Positions 1 to 7,029 of a stretch of 42,271 nt of DNA are shown here, piece by piece (positions within the stretch are counted from its first letter, which is position 1; each line of letters begins with the position of its first letter). The DNA comes from Nitrospirota bacterium (GTDB lineage: Bacteria > Nitrospirota > Nitrospiria > Nitrospirales > NS-4). The translations under genes were made by a program, and so were the position numbers. The stretch covers positions 1-42,271 of the forward strand of contig SCTG01000026.1 of assembly GCA_004298335.1 (NCBI GenBank). The letters are read 5' to 3'. Below the pieces are notes generated by a model. That model was not told where the DNA came from. It searched no databases and saw only the letters and a list, made by a program, of their open reading frames with translations.

Positions 1-154
1 CGCGTCCGGCGAAACTTTCACAGCCTCCCAGGAGAAGCGACAGGCCCATCAGGCCGAGTCGCTTGCAGGCGTCCCTGCGTGAGAGGGCGGACGGGCGGAG
101 CGTGTTCTCCTGTTCCTCTGCATGGTCGTGTTCCGGACGCCGATGGAGTGACAT
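1..154 (-). CDS. N-terminus of a Tat-exported lipoprotein (runs off the left edge)
   Basis: The minus strand is open from an ATG at 154 to base 1, giving 51 residues of a longer protein. An excellent ribosome site (GGGGAGGAGGG) lies about 8 bases before the ATG. Residues 25-45 read SRRDACKRLGLMGLSLLLGG followed by Cys: a twin-arginine motif, a hydrophobic segment and a lipobox (LGGC). The protein is therefore likely exported folded by the Tat pathway and then lipidated. Nothing after the signal sequence is visible, so its function is unknown. It is divergent from the PAS gene at 340, and the 185-base gap holds a CGACT-AA-AGTCG palindrome that could serve both. Confidence 0.6.
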   Translation of the reverse strand, partial: MSLHRRPEHDHAEEQENTLRPSALSRRDACKRLGLMGLSLLLGGCESFAGR

Positions 155-262
155 GGCAACGGCCCTCCTCCCCATGCTGCGCGGATGGCTTCCTCAACGT
201 AGGCCCAGCGTAGGCGACAGGGCCGTCCCTGTCCATTGGACCAAGGTATTGTTTCGGATATT

Positions 263-274
263 CGACTAAAGTCG
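263..274. promoter_or_regulatory. palindrome CGACTAAAGTCG (instance A of a recurrent operator-like motif)
   Basis: Perfect inverted repeat with 5-base arms CGACT/AGTCG, preceded by TT. It lies 65 bases before the PAS gene at 340 and 108 bases before the divergent Tat-lipoprotein start at 154. The same core recurs at 3523, 11789 and 22552, with related versions at 6979, 7735 and 9272. A dimeric regulator-binding site is the simplest reading, but the binding protein is unknown. Confidence 0.5.
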
Positions 275-339
275 TATTTCGGCTTTTCCCTGAATCTGGT
301 TGACTGGGGCGCGCCTGCAGCCGCGAGGAGGTCACGCCC

Positions 340-939
340 ATGCCGGACTCGATGGAAAGGCCGTTCCAGCAGATTTTTGCTTACACCAACGACGCAATCT
401 TCATCATTGACCCGGCAAGGGATGCCATCCTGGAGGCCAATCCCAAGGCTTGTGCGATGCTCGGCTATTCCCGCGAGGAAGCCGTGTCCCTCTTGCTCTC
501 CGCCCTGTGTCCGGGAGAAATGTCCAGCGTCAAGACGTTCGCCCAGACGGTATTCGAGTACGGGCAAGGGTGGACGAACGCGCTTCCGCTCGCGCCCAAG
601 GCCGGCCAACCCATGCCTGCAGAAATGTCAGCCGTGCCTGTTGATATGGATGGGGTGCGCTGCCTGCTTGTTCTGGTCCGGGATGCCACCGACATCAAAC
701 AGGTGGAGGAGGCTCTTCGGAAGACCAGCGATGAGATGGAACAGGTTATGGAGGAGAAGACCCTCGAGCTCAGGACCGCGCATGAAATTCTGAAAGAACA
801 AGCGTTATTGCGGTCCGTGGCCGAGAAGGCCCTGCGAAAAGCGGAGAAGGAACTTCGCCGTTTCCAGAAGATGGTGGGGGACGGTCAGGCCGTCAGCCAG
901 CCCGGCCGGCGGGAGGCCGACGATTCATCTCGGCGTTGA
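340..939 (+). CDS. orphan PAS-domain protein with C-terminal coiled coil, no output domain
   Basis: The 199-residue protein has one PAS domain at about residues 8-125 (AYTNDAIFIID, ANPKACAMLGYSREE, ending VLVRDATDIKQ). A charged helical segment of about 60 residues follows (EEALRKTSDEMEQVMEEKTL onward) and is probably a coiled coil. There is no histidine-kinase, GGDEF, phosphatase or DNA-binding domain. The ATG is preceded by GAGGAG at a normal distance. It is convergent with the stressosome operon (rsbX-like gene ends at 1017) and is preceded by the recurrent palindrome at 263. A role as a sensory partner of the stressosome or of a kinase elsewhere is inference from position only. Confidence 0.75.
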   Translation: MPDSMERPFQQIFAYTNDAIFIIDPARDAILEANPKACAMLGYSREEAVSLLLSALCPGEMSSVKTFAQTVFEYGQGWTNALPLAPKAGQPMPAEMSAVPVDMDGVRCLLVLVRDATDIKQVEEALRKTSDEMEQVMEEKTLELRTAHEILKEQALLRSVAEKALRKAEKELRRFQKMVGDGQAVSQPGRREADDSSRR

Positions 940-1016
940 GGCCCCTTCGTGTGCACGCCGCGAGGTGGTGAAAAAAGCCGCCGCCGCGCCGATCGTCTGG
1001 TCGCCGGCTTGAGAAG

Positions 1017-1661
1017 TCAGGGCGCGCGCCCGACGTAACGGACGGCCAGGACCAGGGCATCGTCCGTTTTGAGGCAATGCTGGGCCATGATCCGGTCGGC
1101 GATGGACTGCACCCTGTCAGTACTGACCACTCCTTGCTCGAAGCCGAACCGGATGCCGTCGGTGGCGACCAGGATCAAGTCGCCCGGGATGAGGGGAATG
1201 ATAAATGCGCGGAGGTCGGGCAGTTGGTAGCCGACCACCCCGCCGCGGAGGAGGATCGAGTCGGAAACGTGAGTGGTGTTCGCGTGCTGCCGCAGCAGGA
1301 TGGCGTTGACGTTACCCACGCCCAGCCATGTCATCGTGTTGTCCCGGGCGTTGAACGAGATGAGGGTCATCGCGGCCCCCCGGGTGCCTTTCAAGGCGTC
1401 GTGGCAGCGCTGCACCAGCGTGATGATGGATTCATGATGAGAGGCCATTTCCAGCACCGACACGGCGGCTTTGGCGGCGTGGGCGGCCTCATCGCCGTGC
1501 CCTAGTCCATCCACGACTCCCACCAGCGCGCCCTCCGGGGAAGGCTTGACGACCGAACGGTCGCCCGATTCGGTTTGCCCCGTCAGCGTGAACGAGGCGC
1601 CGGCCCAGTCGATGGGGCAGACCGATTGAGTCTGCTCCTGCGTCTTCACCCGCGCACCCAC
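1017..1661 (-). CDS. rsbX: RsbX-like PP2C serine/threonine phosphatase of a stressosome
   Basis: A 214-residue PP2C/SpoIIE-type phosphatase. The metal-binding signature DGLGHGDEA lies near residue 50, with VATDGIRFGF near residue 165 and DDALVLAVRY near the end. RsbX in Bacillus resets the stressosome by dephosphorylating RsbS and RsbR, and its length (about 200 residues) fits. It is the last gene of rsbR-rsbS-rsbT-rsbX. A GTG at 1661 overlaps the end of rsbT by 16 bases. A second in-frame GTG at 1649 would give the common 4-base GTGA overlap and may be the real start. No RsbU-type phosphatase or sigma-B gene is in the window, so the downstream target is not visible. Confidence 0.8.
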   Translation of the reverse strand: MGARVKTQEQTQSVCPIDWAGASFTLTGQTESGDRSVVKPSPEGALVGVVDGLGHGDEAAHAAKAAVSVLEMASHHESIITLVQRCHDALKGTRGAAMTLISFNARDNTMTWLGVGNVNAILLRQHANTTHVSDSILLRGGVVGYQLPDLRAFIIPLIPGDLILVATDGIRFGFEQGVVSTDRVQSIADRIMAQHCLKTDDALVLAVRYVGRAP

Positions 1662-2050
1662 TTTCTCATCGTGACGGTCGTGCCCTTTCCCACCGCCGAG
1701 ACGATGGTGAACTCGTCCATGAGCCGCCGGGAGCCGGGCAGGCCCAGGCCGAGGCTGGCGGTGGTCGAAAACCCGTCCTGCAAGGCCAACTGGATGTTGG
1801 GGATGCCGGGTCCGTCGTCATGGGCGACGACCATGAGGCCCTGCTTGTGGCTCTGCTGGATCGGGGTCAGGGCGAGCTCCCCCTTTCCGGCAAACTCCAC
1901 GATGTTGCGGGCCACTTCCGAGATGGCGGTCGCGATGACGGTCAGGTCGCTCCCGTTGAAGCCCAGCTTCGAGGCCAGGGTGCGTCCTTGCTGCCTGGCG
2001 ATGACGATGTCCTGATCGCTATTGATAGCGATGCGGACCTCATTCTCCAC
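1646..2050 (-). CDS. rsbT: RsbT-like switch kinase (GHKL fold) of a stressosome
   Basis: A serine/threonine kinase of the RsbT/RsbW type, 134 residues from a GTG at 2050. AAGGAG sits nine bases before that GTG, and the gene overlaps the end of rsbS by 11 bases, as expected for RsbT. ATP-site motifs are clear: the N box (ISEVARNIVEF), the G1 box (HDDGPGIPN) and the G2 region (GLGLPGSRRLMDEF). In the known system RsbT is held on the RsbR/RsbS particle, phosphorylates their STAS domains under stress, and is then released to activate a partner. A longer reading from 2119 is open but lies inside rsbS and lacks a ribosome site. Confidence 0.88.
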   Translation of the reverse strand: MENEVRIAINSDQDIVIARQQGRTLASKLGFNGSDLTVIATAISEVARNIVEFAGKGELALTPIQQSHKQGLMVVAHDDGPGIPNIQLALQDGFSTTASLGLGLPGSRRLMDEFTIVSAVGKGTTVTMRKWVRG

Positions 2051-2432
2051 GTTTCGGGGCTCCTTTGACTTGCCGTTCTTTGAGGCGCTGATCGTCGAGG
2101 AACGCCAACCCCTCTTCAAGGTCCAGCGCGGTCTCCACCCCCGTCAGGGTCAAGCCCAACTGCACCATCGCGAACGCGACTTCCGGCTGGATGCCGACGA
2201 TGACGGTGTCCGCGCCGCGCAGCTTCATCATGTGGGCGATCGAGCGCAGGGTGCGGACGGCGAACGAGTCCATCACGTCCAGCACGGTCACATCGATGAT
2301 GACCCCCCGCGAGCGGAACTTGCCGACCTGCTTCATCAGCTCGTCGCGCAGCTCCAGCAAGTCGGCGTCGGTGAGCGCGGCCTGGATGGACGCGATCAGG
2401 TAGTCACGTTGTTTGAGAATAGGAACTTGCAT
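2040..2432 (-). CDS. rsbS: RsbS-like STAS scaffold protein of a stressosome
   Basis: A single STAS domain of 130 residues. The segment IIDVTVLDVMDSFAVRTLRS carries the conserved D-S-F motif. Ser56 corresponds to the serine that RsbT phosphorylates in Bacillus RsbS. The family builds the stressosome core together with RsbR. It lies between rsbR (30 bases upstream) and rsbT (overlapping), which is the classical order. The length is close to the roughly 120 residues of known RsbS proteins. Confidence 0.9.
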   Translation of the reverse strand: MQVPILKQRDYLIASIQAALTDADLLELRDELMKQVGKFRSRGVIIDVTVLDVMDSFAVRTLRSIAHMMKLRGADTVIVGIQPEVAFAMVQLGLTLTGVETALDLEEGLAFLDDQRLKERQVKGAPKRGE

Positions 2433-2462
2433 TGCGCCCCCTGACTATCCTCGTGATTCGGC

Positions 2463-3386
2463 TCAGGCTTGCGTGGTGACCTGGGCCGCCGCGCCGCCCT
2501 CCGTCGAGATGACCTTATAGCCCAGGAGCCGTTCGGCCTCTTCGATGCCGCCCTGGAGGTCGCCGACGGTGTTCATCTTGCCGAGGTCCACGCCGATGGT
2601 CACGAGGGTCTGGGCGATCTCGGCCGACACGCCCGTCATGATGACCGTCGCGCCCAGGAGCCGGGCCGCCGCCACCGTCAGCACCAGGTGGTTGGCCACG
2701 GTGGAGTCCACGGACGGCACGCCGGTGATGTCCATCACGACGACCTTGGCGCGGTTGGTGCGGATGCCGCGCAGCAGTTGCTCGGTCAGCTGGCGGGCGC
2801 GCTGGGAGTCGATGACGCCGATGATCGGCAGGATCAGCAGCCGCTCGCGGACCTGCAACACGGGGGTCGAGAGCTCGCGGATCGCTTCCTGCTGCTGGCG
2901 GATGGTGCGTTCGCGCTCCTGGACGAAGCTCACGCCCACCGTATTCGCGATCCGGTTGGCGGCCGGCTCATAGGCGTCCAGCACGCGGTTGAGGAGCGCG
3001 AAGTCGGCCTGATATTTTTTGAACAGCGAGCGGGCGAGCACGTCGCGCAGCAGCAGCACGATGCCCAAGACCTCGTGGGTCTCCACGCCCCGCGGAATGA
3101 TGCGCTCCGAGAGGTTGCGCGCGTAGGCTTGCAGCGCCTCGACGCTGCCAGTCTCCAGCACCTCCACGTAGTTGTCGTACACGGAGGTGGCCTCGGCGAA
3201 GATCTCCTCCTTGGTCATGGCGACGAGCAATTGCGCCTCGGTGATGCGCCGGGCCCATTCCTCGCGGAGTTGCGTGCGGTTCTGCCTAAGGTGCGCGACC
3301 AGCTCGCGCAGCAATGCGGCGGTTGAATCGGGGGAGGCGCCGGTACTGGTAATGTGATCCATCCCCCCTTTTTCTTTGCTAGGCAT
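2463..3386 (-). CDS. rsbR: RsbR-like stressosome sensor (N-terminal globin-like domain plus STAS)
   Basis: 307 residues. Residues 20-165 form the helical N-terminal sensor region typical of RsbR (EEWARRITEAQLL, RGVETHEVLGIVLLLRDVL), and residues 170-290 form the STAS domain. The two positions that are threonines in Bacillus RsbRA (Thr171 and Thr205) are serines here: Ser194 in GVIDSQRA and Ser228 in GVPSVDSTVA. Both remain phosphorylatable in principle. GGAGGGG precedes the ATG at 3386 at normal spacing. A second ATG eight codons later has its purine run directly abutting, so the first is preferred. It is the first gene of the operon. The recurrent palindrome at 3523 lies 136 bases upstream, shared with the divergent sensor gene. 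Confidence 0.9.
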   Translation of the reverse strand: MPSKEKGGMDHITSTGASPDSTAALLRELVAHLRQNRTQLREEWARRITEAQLLVAMTKEEIFAEATSVYDNYVEVLETGSVEALQAYARNLSERIIPRGVETHEVLGIVLLLRDVLARSLFKKYQADFALLNRVLDAYEPAANRIANTVGVSFVQERERTIRQQQEAIRELSTPVLQVRERLLILPIIGVIDSQRARQLTEQLLRGIRTNRAKVVVMDITGVPSVDSTVANHLVLTVAAARLLGATVIMTGVSAEIAQTLVTIGVDLGKMNTVGDLQGGIEEAERLLGYKVISTEGGAAAQVTTQA

Positions 3387-3806
3387 CGTTCAACCCCTCC
3401 ATGGTGAAAAACGTACGACGATGATGGTTCCGCCTGTTGGCGCGTAGGTTATTCGGGATAGCTGTCTTCTTTTTTCCCTTGCCGGTGCGCTACTATCGAT
3501 TCTTTTCAAGGACCCATCAATACGACTTAAGTCGAATACTCATACTTTCGGCCAGGGCGTTCATATCGCAATATGCCCCATGTGATTGATTTCGCAATTG
3601 TTTTCATCCGGCTGTCCACGCGAAGCCTCTGCAACAGCCTCAAAGAAGAAGCTTGACCATAACGAGCTTCCGTTAGAAGATTACGACAAAATTCATGCGA
3701 TGCGGGTTGCGTCCGATCCACTTGAAAGGTGCAACCGGCATGGCGAATGGCCGCTGTCATTCTTAATGACGGGTACGTCGACCGATTCAGGCAAGGGACG
3801 CTGAGC
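3387..3806. other. 420-base divergent intergenic region between rsbR and the GAF/PAS sensor
   Basis: No convincing gene. It holds the palindrome at 3523-3534, and AT-richer stretches around 3470-3500 and 3580-3610 that could carry promoters. A weak sigma-54-like GG-N10-GC pair (3555-3570) falls short of the consensus. A 72-codon reading frame from a TTG at 3586 has no ribosome site and no recognisable domain. If the downstream gene starts at the GTG at 3729 rather than 3807, the gap shrinks to 342 bases. Confidence 0.5.
3523..3534. promoter_or_regulatory. palindrome CGACTTAAGTCG (instance B)
   Basis: Perfect 12-base palindrome, followed by AA, in the divergent region between rsbR and the GAF/PAS sensor gene. 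It is identical to the site at 11789 and closely matches 263 and 22552. Its position suits control of the stressosome operon, the sensor gene, or both. Confidence 0.55.
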
Positions 3807-5969
3807 GTGCTCGAACACGAAAAACGCCGGTTGTATCGCTGGTTGCCGCTTGCCATCCTCGCGACGACGGGGACGGTCTTGGCCGCCGTAGTCGGCGGCC
3901 TTCTGGTGGACTGGCGCGACATCCCGGCTTCCGTCCAGGCGGCTCTGTGGAAGCTGACCGTGGCGGGCGGCCTCATCCTGGTGCTGCTGTTCGCGGTTGT
4001 CCTCTTGGTCCTGGGACGCTCCCGGACGGGCCCTTCGTGGAGCGAACCGGAGACGCCCCCTGCGCGCGCGCGCTTGGACTTGGAAGCCGACGAGGCCGAG
4101 CTGCAGGAACGGACGAAGGCGCTCCATGCTTTGGTGGAGGCTGTCCGGGAGCTGACCGCCGAGTCGCAATTGGAGCAGCTCTTAAAGAGCATGGTCGAAA
4201 CCGCCAGGCGATTGACGGGCGCGTCCTACACGGCGATCGGGGTCTTTGACGAAACGGGGCAGTACCTCACGCAGTTCATCACCTCCGGGATGGAGGGCGC
4301 TCCCCGGCAGGCCGCCGGGTTCCTGCCGGTCGGGACGGGGGTCCTGGGACAAGTGGTCAACAAGGAAGGCGTGCTCCGGTCCAAGGACGCCGCGCCGGCA
4401 CCGCCCGCTCCCAGCTTCCCCACGCCGCCCCAGCCCATGCGCTCGATTCTCAACATGTCCATTCGCGCGCACGGACGGCTCTTCGGCGAGCTCTATCTCA
4501 TGGACAAGCAAGGACCTGGAGAAGAAATTACCGAGTTTACCAAGACCGACGAGGAGACCGTCGCCGCCCTCGCGCTTCAAGCCGGCACGGCGATCGAGAA
4601 CGTGACCCTGGTGAAAGAGCTCCGAAGCGCGGAGTCCCAGTACCGCCTGCTGCTGGAGTCCACCGACCAGGGCATTTACGGGCTTGACCTGGAGGACCGC
4701 TGCACGTTCATTAACAAAGCAGGGGCGCTGATGCTCGGCTATCAGCCCGTGGACGTGATCGGGAAGAAGATGCACGAACTGGTGCATCACAGCTTCCGCG
4801 ACGGCTCGCCCTATCCCATCGCGGAGTGTCCCATCAACTGCGCCTTCTGGACGGGACTCGGGTGCCGGGTGGATGACGAGGTGTTGTGGAAACAGGACGG
4901 AACGGCCTTGCCGGCCGAGTACTCCTCCTATCCCATCATGGAGGGCGGGGTGATCACCGGCGCGGTCGTCACCTTCACCGACATCACCGAACGCAAGCGG
5001 GCCGAGGAAGTCGTGCGCAGCGATGAGGAGCGGCTCTCGGCCATCATTGCGACCCAATACGATATCGCGACGGCAGATCTCGACCAGAACCGGCTCATGA
5101 ACCTGATCGCCGAGCGCACCCAGGCCTTGACGCGGGCCAGCGGCGCTGCCATCGAACTCGTCGAAGGCGAAGAGTTGGTCCTTCGCGCGGCGAGCGGAGC
5201 GGCCACGTCCCCCCTCGGGCTGCGGCTCAAGGCGGCGGGGGGCCTGTCGGGCCAGTGCGTGCGGACCGGCGAAGTCCTGCGTTGCGACGACACAGGCACG
5301 GATACGCGGGCCGACCTCTCCGCGAGCAGACAGGCCGGAAACCGCTCGCTGGTCGTCGCCCCCGTGCATCATGCGCGCCAGGTGATCGGGGTGCTGAAGG
5401 TGTTCTCGAGCAAGCCGTACGCGTTCGGCGACCGCGACGTCCGCACCGTACAGCTCATGGCGGGGCTGATCGGCGCCGCCATGCGGCATGCGTCGGAGTT
5501 TGAAGAGAAACAGGCGCTGCTGGCTGAGCGCACGGCGGCGCTCGCGGCGCTTCAGGAGAGCGAAGAGCGTTTCAAGGGTGCCTTTCATTGTTCAGGGGTC
5601 GGCATGGCCCTCGTGGCGCCGGACGGCAAGTTCCTACAGGTCAACCAGGCGCTGTGCCAAATGCTCGGGTACTCGGAGTCCGAATTTCTGGGCATGGGGC
5701 TGCAGGACATCGGCTCGCGCAATGGCCTGGAATCCGGCATGGCGTTGGTGCGGAAAATGCTTGAGGGGGAAATCCGCGCGTGCGAGACGGAAAAACAGTA
5801 TGTACGCAAGGATGACCAGGTGGTGTGGGTCAAGCTGAATGCGTCGCCGGTGCATGACATCCACGGACAACCGATCCGTTTCGTGTTTTTGTTCCAGGAC
5901 ATGACGACACGCAAGCGTGCGGAAGAAAATCTGCATCGGGGCGAGGACAAGTCTCGCCAATCATCCTGA
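3807..5969 (+). CDS. membrane-anchored GAF-PAS-GAF-PAS sensor without a catalytic domain
   Basis: About 720 residues. Two membrane helices (LPLAILATTGTVLAAVVGGL and LKLTVAGG-type segment ending VVLLVLG) are followed by a short coiled coil, a GAF domain (GASYTAIGVFDETGQYL), a PAS domain with a cysteine-rich loop (AECPINCAFWTGLGCR), a second GAF domain (ASGAAIELVEGEELVLRAAS) and a second PAS domain (FHCSGVGMALVAPDGKFLQV). The protein ends soon after the second PAS domain (FLFQDMTTRKRAEENL) with no kinase, GGDEF or EAL domain. It must therefore act through a partner. I prefer the GTG at 3807 (AAGGGA eight bases before). In-frame GTG 3729 and ATG 3747 lack ribosome sites. It is divergent from the stressosome operon and could feed signals to it, but that is inference. 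Confidence 0.8.
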   Translation: MLEHEKRRLYRWLPLAILATTGTVLAAVVGGLLVDWRDIPASVQAALWKLTVAGGLILVLLFAVVLLVLGRSRTGPSWSEPETPPARARLDLEADEAELQERTKALHALVEAVRELTAESQLEQLLKSMVETARRLTGASYTAIGVFDETGQYLTQFITSGMEGAPRQAAGFLPVGTGVLGQVVNKEGVLRSKDAAPAPPAPSFPTPPQPMRSILNMSIRAHGRLFGELYLMDKQGPGEEITEFTKTDEETVAALALQAGTAIENVTLVKELRSAESQYRLLLESTDQGIYGLDLEDRCTFINKAGALMLGYQPVDVIGKKMHELVHHSFRDGSPYPIAECPINCAFWTGLGCRVDDEVLWKQDGTALPAEYSSYPIMEGGVITGAVVTFTDITERKRAEEVVRSDEERLSAIIATQYDIATADLDQNRLMNLIAERTQALTRASGAAIELVEGEELVLRAASGAATSPLGLRLKAAGGLSGQCVRTGEVLRCDDTGTDTRADLSASRQAGNRSLVVAPVHHARQVIGVLKVFSSKPYAFGDRDVRTVQLMAGLIGAAMRHASEFEEKQALLAERTAALAALQESEERFKGAFHCSGVGMALVAPDGKFLQVNQALCQMLGYSESEFLGMGLQDIGSRNGLESGMALVRKMLEGEIRACETEKQYVRKDDQVVWVKLNASPVHDIHGQPIRFVFLFQDMTTRKRAEENLHRGEDKSRQSS

Positions 5970-5972
5970 ATC

Positions 5973-5988
5973 GCCACAAAAGTGTGGC
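5973..5988 (+). terminator. small hairpin after the GAF/PAS sensor gene
   Basis: GCCACA-AAAG-TGTGGC forms a 6-base-pair stem with a 4-base loop, starting four bases after the stop codon. Only a short T run follows, so it is at best a weak terminator. It ends one base before the sigma-54 promoter at 5990. Confidence 0.3.
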
Positions 5989-5989
5989 T

Positions 5990-6006
5990 TTGGCACTAAG
6001 ATTGCA
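5990..6006 (+). promoter_or_regulatory. sigma-54 promoter of the LuxR-type regulator at 6151
   Basis: TTGGCAC-N5-TTGCA matches the -24/-12 consensus (TGGCAC-N5-TTGCW) with the obligatory GG-N10-GC spacing. It is the closest consensus match in the window. The expected transcript would have a leader of about 130 bases containing a small CGCCTT-GCTA-AAGGCG hairpin (6035-6050). Unlike the three module promoters at 11200, 15975 and 21308, it lacks the shared upstream boxes, so it may answer to a different activator. Confidence 0.7.
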
Positions 6007-6150
6007 GTAAAAAAGGCCTTGACTAGACCGAAGCCGCCTTGCTAAAGGCGTAAGAAAGCAGGTCAGGAAGGACAGCAGGAACGACCTCGAGGAAACGAAC
6101 GGAGAGCGCACATCTCAACTTCTCAAGAATGACGGGTGGGAGGTGACGCG

Positions 6151-6873
6151 ATGAGAACATTAGAGCGGGCGACGAGCCAGGCGAGTCTGCTTCTTGTGGC
6201 CGGACCCGATGCGAAATTACGGCACCAGTGGCGGCAGGGACTGCCTGGGAAGACCACCATCCAGGAGGTTTCCGAACAGGGAGAACTGGAGCGCAGCCTG
6301 ACCGCCATCCGCCCGGCCGTCCTGCTCCTCGACCTCGCCCTGTGCGCTTCGGAAGGGATCGGAAGGGTCCCTGCCCTGCAACTGTTGAGCCCGTCCACCA
6401 AAATCGTGCTGCTCACCGCGACCCCGGACGCCGCCGAAGGAGTCTATGCATTGAAGGTGGGAGCCAAGGGATATTGCACGCGGGACATCACGCCGCCGCT
6501 GCTGAGGAAGGCCCTGGAAATGATCCTGGAAGGCCAGATCTGGGTGGAGCGCTCGGTGATTCCCTACTTGTTAGGAGAGCTGTCCTCGCTCGGCGCCCAC
6601 AAGGCGCCGGCTGCTGCGCCCCAGGAGTATCAGCCTGACAGCCCGCTGGACTGCTTGACGCCCCGCGAACGTGCGGTGGCGGATCTGATTGCGGCCGGCG
6701 CCTGGAACAAGGAGATCGCGTGCCGGCTGAACATTACCGAAGCCACCGTCAAGGCGCATCTCACCGCCATCTTCCGCAAGCTCGGCGTGACGGACCGGCT
6801 CCGCCTGGGTCTTCTCCTGACCCGATACGCGAACGGCCCGTCCGGGCGCGCGCAGCCCGTCGAGCAGGCGTAG
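6151..6873 (+). CDS. LuxR/NarL-type regulator with degenerate receiver domain (paralogue 1)
   Basis: 240 residues with a receiver-like domain (about 10-130) and a LuxR-type helix-turn-helix (about 168-228: [34 protein letters not shown]). In the receiver the phosphate-accepting Asp61 (VLLLDLAL), Thr89 and Lys106 remain. The acidic pair at the end of strand 1 that binds magnesium is missing (LLLVAGPD in place of the usual V-D-D). Ordinary phosphorylation is therefore doubtful. The ATG at 6151 follows GGGAGGTGA. An upstream GTG at 6136 is in frame but overlaps that ribosome site. A strong sigma-54 core precedes it. It is paralogous to the protein at 7027, about 150 bases downstream. Confidence 0.85.
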   Translation: MRTLERATSQASLLLVAGPDAKLRHQWRQGLPGKTTIQEVSEQGELERSLTAIRPAVLLLDLALCASEGIGRVPALQLLSPSTKIVLLTATPDAAEGVYALKVGAKGYCTRDITPPLLRKALEMILEGQIWVERSVIPYLLGELSSLGAHKAPAAAPQEYQPDSPLDCLTPRERAVADLIAAGAWNKEIACRLNITEATVKAHLTAIFRKLGVTDRLRLGLLLTRYANGPSGRAQPVEQA

Positions 6874-6978
6874 ACTCCTCCCTCCAACGGAGAGCCCGCG
6901 CTCAAGTAGTTCCCGGTCCCCGGCAGCCTGCCCGCGCCCGCCCCCTTGGCGGCGGCCCTCATCCGCAGGGAAACCCTT

Positions 6979-6994
6979 AGACCAATGTCGAATT
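6979..6994. promoter_or_regulatory. degenerate copy of the recurrent palindrome (instance F)
   Basis: AGACCAATGTCGAATT differs from CGACCAAAGTCGAATT (22552) at two positions. It lies 32 bases before the second LuxR-type regulator. The GTCGAATT half is intact. Support is moderate because the left half is damaged. Confidence 0.35.
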
Positions 6995-7007
6995 GATCGC
7001 GCAGCGA

Positions 7008-7029
7008 CACGGCTGCTATAGCAGCCGTG
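7008..7029. repeat. 22-base perfect palindrome covering the first start codon of the regulator
   Basis: CACGGCTGCTA followed by its exact reverse complement, ending on the GTG at 7027-7029. In RNA it would form a GGCUGC-UAUA-GCAGCC hairpin that buries the start codon and leaves no free ribosome site. As DNA it could be an autoregulatory operator. No purine-rich ribosome site is visible nearby, which fits structure-dependent or alternative initiation. Confidence 0.5.

Noticed and set aside
49..609. 186-codon minus-strand frame opposite the PAS gene.
   Set aside because: It is antisense to a clear PAS domain and in a different frame from the Tat-lipoprotein start, which has the ribosome site.
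3555..3570. GGGCGT-TCATA-TCGCA as another sigma-54 core between rsbR and the sensor gene.
   Set aside because: It has GG-N10-GC but misses most other consensus bases (TGGCAC, TTGC) and has none of the upstream boxes.
5925..5993. GAAAATC and CTGAATC upstream of the sigma-54 core at 5990, resembling boxes of the promoter module.
   Set aside because: The spacing is wrong (41 and 25 bases rather than 36-38 and 92-93), GGACAT is not at the right place, and the matches lie in the end of a coding region.
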